From assembly GCA_035549195.1 (NCBI GenBank), contig DASZRK010000017.1, forward strand, positions 248,001 through 312,000: 64,000 nucleotides of DNA, in the 5' to 3' direction. Shown here piece after piece: positions 19,986 through 28,201 of this stretch. Position 1 is the stretch's first letter. Every line of letters begins with the position of its first letter. The translations under genes and the position numbers were made by a program. The notes under the pieces are model-generated. The model was not told the DNA's origin and did not search any database. It saw nothing but the letters and a program-made list of their open reading frames with translations. The DNA is from a bacterium. GTDB taxonomy: Bacteria; Oederibacteriota; Muellerivitia; Muellerivitales; Muellerivitaceae.

Positions 19986-21149
19986 TTACACCCGATTCCC
20001 AATGTCATCGTCCAGGTCCGGTTCCTTGGGCACCATGTTACCCGGTTGTGGCTGGTCGTCCGTGTGGGCCGGTTCCTCGATCTGGGCTACGGCCGCCACC
20101 GGCTGATTAGGCACGACCGGTTGCGTCTCGTCCAGGTCGACCGAAGCCTTCGAAGTTTCCGTGGAGGGAACCCCTTCAGGCTTGGGCTCGGCCTTCACCT
20201 TGGGGACGATCACCACCTTGCGGCGCAGGCCTTCCCCGCGGCTTTCGGTCGTGACGTGCTCGTGGTCCTTCAAGGTCAAGTGCACGATGCGGCGGTCCTT
20301 GGAGCTCATGGGCCTCATCGGGACTTCCACACCCGTCTCCTTGGCCTTCTGGGCCAGGTTCTGGGCCAGTTCGCGGAGCTTGTCCTTCTGGCGTTCCAGG
20401 TAGTTCTCCACGTCCACGACCACGATGCTCTTCTCATCGCCCGTGATGCGTTGGGTCGTCTTGGAGACCAGGTATTGGAGGGATTCCAACGTGTGCCCGT
20501 GGCGCCCGATGAGGGTGCCGCTGGACGGTCCTTCGATATTCAGGACCGTGTTCCCGTCCTCGTCCTTCCTCATCCTCACCTTATCGGGCAGGCCCATACC
20601 GCGCAGCAGGCGGCTCAGGACCCCTTCGGCGAAGGCCGGCACCGCTTGGGGCTTCAACGAAATGCGGACCACCGCCGGTTTGGAACCCAGCCCCAGGAAG
20701 CCGCGGCTTCCCTCTTCCTTCACCTCGGTCTTCAGGTCGGCCTGGCTCACGTTGAAACGGCGGGAAGCCTCTTCCAAGGCCTCCTCGACGCTGCGTCCGC
20801 TCACTTCGACCCAGGAATTGCCCCGGGGAGCTCCTTCGGGACGTTCGGTCCTTTCATGGCGTTCGTGCCGTTCCGGCCTCCCGCCTCCGTGGGAACGGTT
20901 CCCCCGGTCGTAATTCCCGCCCGAGTGGCTCCGGTCGCTGCGGCCATAGCCTGGCCGGTCGTTACGGCGGGGTTCGCTGTGACGGTGTTCACCGGACTCG
21001 TGGCGGGAATTCCCGCCGCGGTAGTTGCCCCGGTCCTGGGAGTCCCGGTGGCGGTTGCCGCCATGGCCCCCCTGGCCGCCTTTATAACCACCACCCCGGT
21101 TGCCGCCCGAGGACCTGCCGATACCCTGTTGATTTGAATAATTTCTCAT
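19986..21149 (-). CDS. jag: Jag/KhpB RNA-binding protein with an arginine/glycine-rich N-terminal region
   Basis: A 387-residue KhpB (SpoIIIJ-associated Jag) protein. Residues 1-110 are a low-complexity Arg/Gly/His/Asn/Ser region not usual in the short Firmicutes form. A Jag_N domain follows (about 112-165, GFLGLGSKPAVV), then a KH domain with the GRHG loop near 214-218, an R3H domain (about 248-318, RRIVHLTL and the RRKVVIVP end) and an acidic/Pro tail. KhpB binds RNA globally, often with KhpA. The ATG overlaps the yidC stop by four bases (ATGA), so translation is coupled to the insertase gene. Confidence 0.93.
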   Translation of the reverse strand: MRNYSNQQGIGRSSGGNRGGGYKGGQGGHGGNRHRDSQDRGNYRGGNSRHESGEHRHSEPRRNDRPGYGRSDRSHSGGNYDRGNRSHGGGRPERHERHERTERPEGAPRGNSWVEVSGRSVEEALEEASRRFNVSQADLKTEVKEEGSRGFLGLGSKPAVVRISLKPQAVPAFAEGVLSRLLRGMGLPDKVRMRKDEDGNTVLNIEGPSSGTLIGRHGHTLESLQYLVSKTTQRITGDEKSIVVVDVENYLERQKDKLRELAQNLAQKAKETGVEVPMRPMSSKDRRIVHLTLKDHEHVTTESRGEGLRRKVVIVPKVKAEPKPEGVPSTETSKASVDLDETQPVVPNQPVAAVAQIEEPAHTDDQPQPGNMVPKEPDLDDDIGNRV

Positions 21150-22879
21150 GCTTTTCCACCCTCTTCTTTCTTCAATGCTCGTTGGATCTCCCGGTTCACC
21201 ACTTTTTGCTGGATCATCGAAAGCACGTTGGTCACCACCCAATAGACCAGCAGCCCGGAGGGCCAATCCTTGGAGACGAACGTGAGGACGACCGGCATCA
21301 TCCACATCAGCATCTTTTGTTGGCCGGCGGCCTGGGTGGCCATCTGGCCCGACACCTTCTGTTGGATGATCATGGTCCCACCCATCAGAAGGGAAAACAC
21401 GAAGAACGGATCCTTGAGCGTCAGGTCGTGCAACCAGAGGAAGGACGCCCCGCGCAGTTCGATGCAATGGCCCAGGGTCGCGTAAAGGGCCCAGAAGATC
21501 GGGATCTGGAACAGCATGGGCAGGCATCCGCCCAGGGGATTGATACCGGCCTCCTGGAAGATGCGCATCTGTTCCTGCTGCTGTTTTTGTTTGTCGTCGG
21601 GATACTTCCGTTTCAAGGCGTCGATCTTGGGTTGGACCTCCTTCATCTTGCGGGAGGTCATGGCCATGCTTTTGTAGCTGTTGTGGGTGGGGAGCCAGAG
21701 GACCAGCTTGACCACCACCGACAGGAAGATGATGGCCAAGCCCCAATTGTGGCCGATGGTGTAGAACCACTTGAGGAGCTTGAGCATATAGACGCTGATG
21801 AACCCGAAGGTGCCGAAATCGATCACGCCTTCCAGGTGGAGGTTCAGGCTCTTCAACAACTCGTATTCCTGCGGGCCGATGAAGGCCTGTAGCTTCACAT
21901 GGAAGCCTTGACCCTTGGAAAGGGCCGGGGCGTTGAAGATGAGCTGGGGCCTGGGGTCATAGAGGCTGGGGTCCAACCCCGGGTGCGGATCGTCAGGAGT
22001 GGGGAGTTTATAGGCATTGAACTCGCGGACCACCTTCACCGAAGCGCTGCCGGAGGAAGGGTCCGGGATCAGGGCCCCCATGAAGAACTGATTGGCCAAG
22101 GCGGTCCATTCGACCGGGCCGGCGATCTCCACCGACTCCTTGGATTTCTTCGCGTTCTGGGAATCGATCCTGTTGCCCGTCAAGGTCGTCACCCGAAGGC
22201 CCGTGGTGCGGGAATTGGTGCCGGTCGCTTCTTCCGTGCCCATGTTGTCCGCCCATTGGATGGCCAAGGGCCCGGCGGCCAGGGCCTGGCTCCCCGCCTG
22301 GTCGGCGGCGATGTCCAATCCCACCAGGTAGCTGCCGTCCTTGAAGGAGAAGGTCTTGGTCAACACCGCTCCCGAGGCGTCCCGCCCGCGGAAGACCAGC
22401 CGGGAGGGTTCGGATCCCTTGGAAAGCTTCCCCTCGCCACCTTCCACCTGGAACCGGACCTTGTTCCAATCGCCGTTGCCATAGACCACGGAGAATGGTT
22501 TGGGGCGGGCCGGGTCGTTGTTGACCAGGTCGACGGGTTTCTTGGTCAGCCGGTTGGGGTACTTCTTGAGCTCGAAGGAGGTCAGTACCGCGCCCTCGTT
22601 GGAGAAGACCGCGGTATAGAGGTCGGTCTCGACCGTGACCGACCGGGCGGGGACATCGACGGCCTTGGGGGACGTTTTTTGGAAGGAGCCCTTCTCGGCG
22701 GTCGCTGAAGTCGAAAGGACCGCCTGGGTGGAGGAGTGGCCAGTGGTCTGGCCCGCCGAAGGGGTCGCCGACCCAGGGTGGGCGGCCGACGGGGACGGTT
22801 GGGGCATGAAGAACTGGCCGATCGCCAGGACGGCCATGCAGGAAATGAGGAACAGAACGAGGCGCGTGTTGTTATCCAA
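21146..22879 (-). CDS. yidC: Membrane protein insertase YidC
   Basis: A 577-residue YidC of the Gram-negative type: an N-terminal membrane anchor, a large periplasmic beta-rich domain (about 60-350) and a C-terminal five-helix insertase core (HNWGLAIIFLSVVVKLVLWLP, then GGCLPMLFQIPIFWALY and the end WVVTNVLSMIQQ). It inserts proteins into the inner membrane with or without SecYEG. The start is a TTG with GGGGGGA upstream. It is flanked by yidD and jag in the conserved rpmH-rnpA-yidD-yidC-jag order. Confidence 0.97.
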   Translation of the reverse strand: MDNNTRLVLFLISCMAVLAIGQFFMPQPSPSAAHPGSATPSAGQTTGHSSTQAVLSTSATAEKGSFQKTSPKAVDVPARSVTVETDLYTAVFSNEGAVLTSFELKKYPNRLTKKPVDLVNNDPARPKPFSVVYGNGDWNKVRFQVEGGEGKLSKGSEPSRLVFRGRDASGAVLTKTFSFKDGSYLVGLDIAADQAGSQALAAGPLAIQWADNMGTEEATGTNSRTTGLRVTTLTGNRIDSQNAKKSKESVEIAGPVEWTALANQFFMGALIPDPSSGSASVKVVREFNAYKLPTPDDPHPGLDPSLYDPRPQLIFNAPALSKGQGFHVKLQAFIGPQEYELLKSLNLHLEGVIDFGTFGFISVYMLKLLKWFYTIGHNWGLAIIFLSVVVKLVLWLPTHNSYKSMAMTSRKMKEVQPKIDALKRKYPDDKQKQQQEQMRIFQEAGINPLGGCLPMLFQIPIFWALYATLGHCIELRGASFLWLHDLTLKDPFFVFSLLMGGTMIIQQKVSGQMATQAAGQQKMLMWMMPVVLTFVSKDWPSGLLVYWVVTNVLSMIQQKVVNREIQRALKKEEGGKA

Positions 22880-22895
22880 AAAGATCCCCCCGGAT

Positions 22896-23117
22896 TTAAT
22901 GAACGGGGTGGAATCCTCCGGAGGAAGCGGGGTGGCAACGGCTCAAACGCTTCAGGCCCATCCACAGGCCTTTCCCGGCACCATAGCGTTCAACAGCTTG
23001 GCGGGTATATTCCGAGCAAGTGGGCGTAAACCGGCAGGAAGGGGGGAGGTAAGGCGAAACGACGAGTTGATACCCCTTGATGAGGAGAAGAAGCCCCTGC
23101 TGAAAGAGTTTGTCCAT
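22896..23117 (-). CDS. yidD: Membrane protein insertion efficiency factor YidD
   Basis: A 73-residue YidD, a small amphipathic protein that helps YidC-dependent insertion. Diagnostic features are YQLVVSPYLPPSCRFTPTCSEY with its two Cys residues, RLSRCHP with the third Cys, and the GGFHPVH end (normally GGxDPVP). It begins two bases after the rnpA stop and ends 16 bases before yidC. Confidence 0.95.
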   Translation of the reverse strand: MDKLFQQGLLLLIKGYQLVVSPYLPPSCRFTPTCSEYTRQAVERYGAGKGLWMGLKRLSRCHPASSGGFHPVH

Positions 23118-23119
23118 GC

Positions 23120-23485
23120 TTAAGTTCCCTGCTTCGTCCGGGGAAGGAGGCCCGACCGCACGGCCAGGGCGAGGAAGGACTGCTTGAGCTCGCCAAAGGA
23201 CCGAAGGGCGCTACCGCGTTTGGGGATCAGGACGACCTGATAACCCCCGCGGAACCTCTCCTTTTCCACCCGGTATAGTTCTCGAAGACGCCGCTTGAGG
23301 CGGTTGCGCAGGTAGGCCTTGCCTAAGGCCCGACTCAACGAAACGCCGAATTTCCGAAGGGCGGCATCCTCTTTGAACTGTACGTAAAAGATCAAATTCC
23401 CATCTTCCAACTTGCGGCACTGCTGAAAAACGGCCCTGAAATCCCTGGAACTCCTCAGACGTTCCGCTTTCTCGAATTTCGGCAA
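23120..23485 (-). CDS. rnpA: Ribonuclease P protein component
   Basis: A 121-residue RnpA, the protein cofactor of RNase P, which matures the 5' end of tRNAs. It has the conserved RNRLKRRLRELYR motif (about residues 62-74) and the Phe/Lys-rich start RLRSSRDFRAVF. The best start is a TTG; a GGAGG lies about 14 bases upstream, a longer spacing than usual. It lies 30 bases after rpmH. The RNase P RNA gene itself is not in the window. Confidence 0.93.
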   Translation of the reverse strand: MPKFEKAERLRSSRDFRAVFQQCRKLEDGNLIFYVQFKEDAALRKFGVSLSRALGKAYLRNRLKRRLRELYRVEKERFRGGYQVVLIPKRGSALRSFGELKQSFLALAVRSGLLPRTKQGT

Positions 23486-23515
23486 AGAAGGACCGTTCCT
23501 CCCGGGAAGACCCGG

Positions 23516-23653
23516 TTACTGAACGCTGACCTTGGCGCGTCCCTTCTTACGGCGGGAGCTCAAGACCCGGCGGCCGCCAACGGTCTTCATACGGCTGCGA
23601 AAACCGTGGACTTTCTGGCGCTTACGACGGTTCGGCTGGTAAGTTCTTTTCAT
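23516..23653 (-). CDS. rpmH: 50S ribosomal protein L34
   Basis: A 45-residue protein starting [20 protein letters not shown] and ending [10 protein letters not shown], with the canonical GFRSRM and [13 protein letters not shown] blocks of L34. It is the first gene of the minus-strand rpmH-rnpA-yidD-yidC-jag operon. TATCTT at 23674-23679 (minus strand) is a possible -10. The gene is 11 kb from dnaA, whereas the two are adjacent in many bacteria. Confidence 0.97.
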   Translation of the reverse strand: MKRTYQPNRRKRQKVHGFRSRMKTVGGRRVLSSRRKKGRAKVSVQ

Positions 23654-24085
23654 GAATGAAAGACCGATCCTTAAAGATAGTGAGGGGCACAAAGCCCGGG
23701 AAGTGAGACCGACGAAAGAGTGCTGATTCTATCCCATGCTTTTCGAAATGGCTAACGAAAGGGCGCGAAAGGGAACGATAATAAAGAAGGATCCTCTCTC
23801 GACCACCATCCCTGGTGGAGTACAGAAGCGGGAAGCGCATTTTTCCTTTTTTCATTCCTGATCCGTTCTGGCGATGCCCGGAAGGACTTCTGGTCGGGCT
23901 CATCGGATCCTTCAAGCCAAAAGGATGCCTTTCCACTTTAGGTTCTCTATTTGGCATCTATTTTGTCTTTCATATTATTTAACAATTGATTTATGGTTAA
24001 AATTTGGGTTTTAACGCTTGAAAAACGATTAACCTGGAGAGAAACTTAAAACGTTTTAAACACCCTCATTCGTGGAGGTCCAAAT
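23654..24085. other. 432-base divergent intergenic region between rpmH and the HTH gene
   Basis: It must hold the rpmH operon promoter (minus) and the HTH-gene promoter (plus). A small hairpin CCACCATCCCTGGTGG is near 23802-23817. The last 120 bases are strongly AT-rich and include the perfect palindrome at 24046-24059. I see no DnaA boxes and no convincing small gene. Confidence 0.6.
24046..24059. promoter_or_regulatory. Perfect 14-base palindrome upstream of the HTH gene, candidate operator
   Basis: TTAAAACGTTTTAA is fully self-complementary and lies 27-40 bases before the ATG of the Fis-type HTH protein. Such a position suits autoregulation or binding by another dimeric factor. A related but imperfect GGTTTTAACG lies about 40 bases further upstream. 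Confidence 0.5.
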
Positions 24086-24703
24086 ATGGCCTTCAAAATC
24101 CCTTCCGCTGTTCCCAGGTCCCAGTGGACCCAAGGTCTGTCCACCTTGTCCAAGCTTTGGCAAAAAGGTCTTCTCCCCGACGACTTGCGGCGACATTACT
24201 TCCTTCATTGGTTCGTGACCTACCAAGGGAACATCATCCAGACAGCGAAGGCCCTGGATATCCACCGCAACACCATTCAAGGCCACTTCCTCGACCTGGG
24301 CTATTCCAAACGATCGGTCAAGCTCCGCCATGCCTGGCAGGTCCTGACGGACCGAAAAGGCGCCGACTTCAAGGCCAGGTTCAACCGGTTCTACGTTCAA
24401 GTCGGACGACGTCCTCAATTCTCGCCAGCCGAGAACTCGGCCCTGGTCGACCTTTGGCAGATCAAGTTCCCCTTCAAGACCCTCACCCCCCATTACCTAC
24501 TTTGGGCCATCCGTTCCAAGAAGCCGAAGGATTGGGTCCAAAGAAAGTTGGGCTATTCCTACCGGCACCGTGCCCGTTTGCTCAGCCATGTCCTTCGCCC
24601 CAAGAGCCGGGACGGCTTTTGGCTCTCGCCCCTGCGGCCGAAGGTGGAAGAGGTCTATTCCCGCCGCTACCGCACGGTCCTTTCGCGCCGCAAGGGGCGT
24701 TGA
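24086..24703 (+). CDS. Uncharacterised protein with a Fis-type helix-turn-helix
   Basis: A 205-residue basic protein. Residues about 36-75 match the Fis/HTH_8 pattern: a helix HYFLHWFVTYQGN, then IIQTAKALDIHRNTI and QGHFLDLGY, as in NtrC/Fis C-terminal DNA-binding domains. The rest, including a Trp/Arg-rich C-terminal half (RHRARLLSHVL, SRRYRTVLSRRKGR), is not familiar. Unlike NtrC proteins there is no AAA+ domain. The ATG has a GGAGG. It is divergent from rpmH and 52 bases upstream of cobU. A nucleoid protein or local regulator is possible, but function is unknown. Confidence 0.6.
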   Translation: MAFKIPSAVPRSQWTQGLSTLSKLWQKGLLPDDLRRHYFLHWFVTYQGNIIQTAKALDIHRNTIQGHFLDLGYSKRSVKLRHAWQVLTDRKGADFKARFNRFYVQVGRRPQFSPAENSALVDLWQIKFPFKTLTPHYLLWAIRSKKPKDWVQRKLGYSYRHRARLLSHVLRPKSRDGFWLSPLRPKVEEVYSRRYRTVLSRRKGR

Positions 24704-24755
24704 GTTTCCTTTTCTTCTCGGATGAAAATTCCGGCGGCCGGTGGTAAAAAAAACC

Positions 24756-25295
24756 ATGGCCCCTATGCTCCAACTCATCCTCGGCGGCGCCCGTTCGGGA
24801 AAATCCCGTTTTGCCCTGCACCAAGGGGGGGAGGACGCCTTCCCGGAAAAGATCTTCCTCGCGACCGCTTCCGCCGGTGACGAGGAAATGTCGTCCCGCA
24901 TCGAACGGCACAAACGCGAAAGACCCTCCGGATGGACGACCCTGGAGGAACCTTACCACCTAAAGAAGGCGCTCGTTCGGTCCGCTTCCCATGAGGACAG
25001 TTTGGTGGTCGTGGATTGCGTAACACTTTGGATCTCCAACCTCCTTTGTGGAATGGGCGGGAAAAAGTTGACCGCCGCCGAAACCGAATCCGAGGTCGTG
25101 GCTTTGCTCGGCGCTTTGTCGTCCTTGAAAGGGAACTTGCGGATCGTCTCCAATGAGGTCGGGCTGGGTTTGGTCCCGGACAATCCATTGGGACGCCAAT
25201 TCCGGGACCTGCAAGGCCTCTTCAACCAAAACGTGGCCAAGGCGGCCCGCGAGGTCTTCCTGATCACCGCAGGGATCCCCCAAAAATTGAAGTGA
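24756..25295 (+). CDS. cobU: Adenosylcobinamide kinase / adenosylcobinamide-phosphate guanylyltransferase
   Basis: A 179-residue CobU/CobP that phosphorylates adenosylcobinamide and transfers GMP to it during assembly of the B12 nucleotide loop. The P-loop is GGARSGKSRFA near the N-terminus, followed by the ATAS and RIERHKRERP blocks (the latter holds the guanylylated His) and VVVDCVTLWISNLL. SNEVGLGLVP and the R-Q-F-R-D-L-Q-G-L block complete the family pattern. The start could be 24756 or nine bases later; a GTG at 24741 is less likely. It opens the plus-strand cobalamin gene run. Confidence 0.93.
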   Translation: MAPMLQLILGGARSGKSRFALHQGGEDAFPEKIFLATASAGDEEMSSRIERHKRERPSGWTTLEEPYHLKKALVRSASHEDSLVVVDCVTLWISNLLCGMGGKKLTAAETESEVVALLGALSSLKGNLRIVSNEVGLGLVPDNPLGRQFRDLQGLFNQNVAKAAREVFLITAGIPQKLK

Positions 25296-25381
25296 CATTT
25301 AGACCCATAAATATTTTCAATTCCATGGTTCGCCGTCCTTAGAATGGTCCTTTCGATCACCCCACCCAGGACGGACGAGCC

Positions 25382-26470
25382 ATGAACCTTCAAAAGATCC
25401 TTTCCTCCATCCCATCCCTCGATGCCCGGGCCATGAAAAAGGCCGAGCATCGGCAAAGCCAGCTGACCAAGCCCGCCGGAAGCTTGGGCCGCCTGGAGGC
25501 TATCGCCATCCAGGTGGCGGGCATCACCCGTCAAGCGGTCCCCACCCTGGGGAAGAAAAGGGTCATCCTTTGCGCGGCCGACCACGGTGTGACGCAAGAA
25601 GGCGTTTCCGCTTTTCCATCGGCCGTGACGCCCATGATGGTCCTGAACTTCCTTGCCGGCGGCGCGGCCATCAACGCCCTCGCCCGGCAGGCGGGTGCGG
25701 AGGTCCAAGTGGTGGACCTGGGCGTTGCCTCGGACCTGCCCAAGCATCCCAAACTCCTTTCCAAGAGGATCGCCCCGGGGACCCGGAACTTCCGGCAAGG
25801 TCCTGCCATGACCCCGGCGGAGTGTGAAAAGGCCCTGGCCGTCGGCCTTCAGTTGGCCGCCCAGGCCAAAAAGGACAAGGTCACCTTCGTCGTGCTCGGT
25901 GAAATGGGCATCGGCAACACCACGTCGGCCGCCGCCTTGATGGCGGGGCTCCTTCCTTGCGCCGTGGAGGACGTGACGGGCTTCGGCACCGGCATCGACC
26001 GCACCCAGTGGCTCAACAAATGCCGGGTGATCCACGAATCGATCAAGCGCCACCGGCCCATGCCCGACCATCCCCTGGAAGCCCTTCAAAGGGTCGGCGG
26101 GCTCGAGATCGCCGCCCTCACCGGAGTGGTCCTGGGTTGCGCCAAGGCCCGCATCCCCGTGGTGGTGGACGGCTTCATCACTTCCTCGGCTTTCCTCGTC
26201 GCCTACCGTGCGAACCCCAAGGTCAAGGACTTCGCCTTCTTCTCCCACCGTTCGGAGGAACCGGGTCATTCCAAGTTCTACGAAATGCTGGGGGTGGAAC
26301 CCCTCCTGGAGATGAAGATGCGGCTGGGCGAGGGGACCGGCGGGGCCTTGGCCCTGAACCTCCTGGAGAGCGCCTTGCGGGCCCACGCCGAGATGGCGAC
26401 CTTCCAAAGCGCCAAGGTGCCCGGGAAGAATAAGGCCCAACGAACGGCCGTGGAAAAGAAACGAAGCTGA
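25382..26470 (+). CDS. cobT: Nicotinate-nucleotide-dimethylbenzimidazole phosphoribosyltransferase
   Basis: A 362-residue CobT, which makes alpha-ribazole phosphate from nicotinate mononucleotide and 5,6-dimethylbenzimidazole (or another base) for the B12 lower ligand. Seen are the LTKPAGSLGRLE start block, CAADHGVTQEGVSAFPSAVT, GEMGIGNTTSAAAL, and the C-terminal RLGEGTGGALAL with the catalytic Glu. A TAGAAT-like -10 lies near 25340, so it may have its own promoter in the 86-base gap after cobU. It is followed after nine bases by the LOG-family gene. Confidence 0.96.
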   Translation: MNLQKILSSIPSLDARAMKKAEHRQSQLTKPAGSLGRLEAIAIQVAGITRQAVPTLGKKRVILCAADHGVTQEGVSAFPSAVTPMMVLNFLAGGAAINALARQAGAEVQVVDLGVASDLPKHPKLLSKRIAPGTRNFRQGPAMTPAECEKALAVGLQLAAQAKKDKVTFVVLGEMGIGNTTSAAALMAGLLPCAVEDVTGFGTGIDRTQWLNKCRVIHESIKRHRPMPDHPLEALQRVGGLEIAALTGVVLGCAKARIPVVVDGFITSSAFLVAYRANPKVKDFAFFSHRSEEPGHSKFYEMLGVEPLLEMKMRLGEGTGGALALNLLESALRAHAEMATFQSAKVPGKNKAQRTAVEKKRS

Positions 26471-26479
26471 AGGTTTCCG

Positions 26480-27022
26480 ATGAAAAGCATCTGCGTCTAT
26501 TGCGGCTCCAACCCGGGGTCGAACCCCCTTTATTCCCACCACGCCCAAAAACTGGGCCAGGTCCTGGCCCTCCTGAAGATCACCCTGGTCTATGGCGGCT
26601 CCCACCTGGGGCTCATGGGACTGTTGGCCGACTCGGCCCTTGAGAACGGCGGGCGGGTCATCGGGGTCATCCCCCGGACCTTGGTCGACCAGGAGAGGGC
26701 CCATCCTTCCTTGAGCGAGTTGGAAGTGGTCGCCAATATGCACGAACGAAAGCGGCGCATGTGCGACCTGGCGGAGGGTTTCATCGCGCTTCCCGGCGGC
26801 TTCGGCACCCTGGAAGAGGTCCTGGAGCAGGCCACTTGGAGCCAGTTGGGCCTCCAGAAGAAACCCGTGGGCTTCCTCAATTCGGGCGGGTATTACTCGC
26901 GCCTCTTCGATTTCCTGGAACACGCCGCCCGGGAGGGGTTCTTGAGCCGGGATTTCCTTTATTCCTGCGTCATCGCCGAGGATCCCCTGGCGTTGGTGGG
27001 GAAACTGACGAAAATGGGGTGA
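26480..27022 (+). CDS. LOG family protein (nucleoside 5'-monophosphate phosphoribohydrolase-like)
   Basis: A 180-residue Rossmann-fold protein of the LOG (lonely guy) family with the signature PGGFGTLEEVLE and a YCGSNPG start. Characterised members release a base from cytokinin riboside or nucleoside monophosphates. It sits between cobT and cobS with gaps of nine and one bases, so it is co-expressed with B12 nucleotide-loop genes. A role in supplying or recycling a base or ribose phosphate for the lower ligand is an inference from position only. Confidence 0.85.
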   Translation: MKSICVYCGSNPGSNPLYSHHAQKLGQVLALLKITLVYGGSHLGLMGLLADSALENGGRVIGVIPRTLVDQERAHPSLSELEVVANMHERKRRMCDLAEGFIALPGGFGTLEEVLEQATWSQLGLQKKPVGFLNSGGYYSRLFDFLEHAAREGFLSRDFLYSCVIAEDPLALVGKLTKMG

Positions 27023-27023
27023 C

Positions 27024-27770
27024 ATGAACCCCTTACTCCTCGCGCTCTCGACCCTGACCCTTCTTCCCGTCTCCCCCAAGCAATGGCGGCCCTCGGAAGT
27101 CCGGCTGTCGGCCGCTTTTTATCCTTTGGTCGGAGCCCTTTTGGGGGCTCTCTTCGCCCTCGCCTCCAAGGTCCAACTCGCCCATGACCTGAGGACCATC
27201 CTGGTCCTCTTGGCCTGGGTGCTGGCCACCGGTGCCTTCCATTTGGATGGGCTGAGCGATTGTTTGGACGGATTCTTCGGCGGCAGGGACCCCAAGGACC
27301 GCCGGCGCATCATGAAGGACCCCTCCGTCGGCGCCTATGGGGTGACCGGGATCGTCCTCGTGCTGGTCCTGAAAGCGATGCTCCTGTCCCGCCTGCTCTC
27401 CGAACCCGGCGATTGGAAGTACCTGATCCTCATCCCCTGGGCCGCCCGTTGGGGCGTGACCTTGGCCTGTACCTTCTTCCGATCCCCGCCCGGGGACAAG
27501 GGCCTGGGTTCCCAAGTGCTCGGCTTGGAGGGCTATGGCCTCGCGATCCCGACCTTCGTGAGCCTGGCCGGCGGTTGGTGGCTTTTGCGGGCGCCGTCCT
27601 TGGGATATTTCCTGGCCGCCGGTCTGGTGGCCATGGCGGTCGGTCTGCTGTCCCGTGCCCGCATCCAAGGGCTCACAGGCGACGGCATGGGTGCCATCAT
27701 CGAGACCTCGGAGGTCGCCCTCCTTTTCCTGGCCTGCGCCAATTTCTCGAAAGGATGGATGCCTTTCTGA
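27024..27770 (+). CDS. cobS: Adenosylcobinamide-GDP ribazoletransferase (cobalamin synthase)
   Basis: A 248-residue integral membrane CobS that joins adenosylcobinamide-GDP to alpha-ribazole (phosphate) to complete the B12 nucleotide loop. The metal/substrate motif FHLDGLSDCLDGFFGG followed by DPSVGAYGV is clear, and there are about six membrane segments. It begins one base after the LOG gene stop and its TGA overlaps the cbiX ATG (TGATG), which indicates tight coupling. Confidence 0.95.
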   Translation: MNPLLLALSTLTLLPVSPKQWRPSEVRLSAAFYPLVGALLGALFALASKVQLAHDLRTILVLLAWVLATGAFHLDGLSDCLDGFFGGRDPKDRRRIMKDPSVGAYGVTGIVLVLVLKAMLLSRLLSEPGDWKYLILIPWAARWGVTLACTFFRSPPGDKGLGSQVLGLEGYGLAIPTFVSLAGGWWLLRAPSLGYFLAAGLVAMAVGLLSRARIQGLTGDGMGAIIETSEVALLFLACANFSKGWMPF

Positions 27771-28162
27771 TGGGCCCCAGGACCGTTCTCATCGTCAGCC
27801 ACGGCAGCCGGGAAACCTCCGCCAACCGGGAATTTGTCCGGTTGGTGGCGAAGTACCGTGAACGCCATCCCCGTTGGAAGGTCGGCCACGCCTATCTGGA
27901 TGTGGTGGGCCCCACGATCCACCAGGGACTGGCCCATCTGGCCCACGATATGGAGAAAGGGACCATCGAAGTCCTTCCTTATTTTCTTTTCCGGGCCAAG
28001 CATGTGAAGAAGGACATCCCGGCCATCCTCGCGGCTTTCCAAAAAGAGCGGCCCGGGATCAAGGTCCATTTGGCAAAGCCCCTTGGGGACGATCCTCGTT
28101 TATTGCATATCCTCGATCAACGCCTCCCGCCGACCCGCAAAAACAAAAGCCGGAAGGGCTGA
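27770..28162 (+). CDS. cbiX: Sirohydrochlorin cobaltochelatase, small CbiX form
   Basis: A 130-residue CbiX-type chelatase, which inserts cobalt (or, in SirB relatives, iron) into sirohydrochlorin. Metal-binding His positions are seen in IVSHGSRE at the N-terminus and PYFLFRAKHVKKDIP near residue 75. Its length fits the small homodimeric CbiX-S form. The ATG at 27770 overlaps the cobS stop; an upstream ATG at 27755 is possible. No other corrin-ring genes are present, so its role in an otherwise salvage-type cluster is unclear. The TGA lies in the loop of the btuB terminator. Confidence 0.87.
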   Translation: MGPRTVLIVSHGSRETSANREFVRLVAKYRERHPRWKVGHAYLDVVGPTIHQGLAHLAHDMEKGTIEVLPYFLFRAKHVKKDIPAILAAFQKERPGIKVHLAKPLGDDPRLLHILDQRLPPTRKNKSRKG

Positions 28163-28174
28163 CCCTTCCGGCTT
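28147..28174 (-). terminator. Terminator of btuB, overlapping the cbiX stop
   Basis: A perfect 12-base stem AAGCCGGAAGGG / CCCTTCCGGCTT with loop CTGA. On the minus strand it is followed by TTTTGTTTTTGC, so it ends the btuB message. The loop contains the TGA stop of the convergent cbiX gene. Confidence 0.85.
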
Positions 28175-28201
28175 ATCCCCCTCTTGGAAGCCACCACCCT
28201 G

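Noticed and set aside
23622-23957. A 111-codon minus-strand frame overlapping rpmH and its upstream region
   Set aside because: It overlaps rpmH in another frame, shows no domain and no ribosome site, and would fill the promoter region of the rpmH operon.
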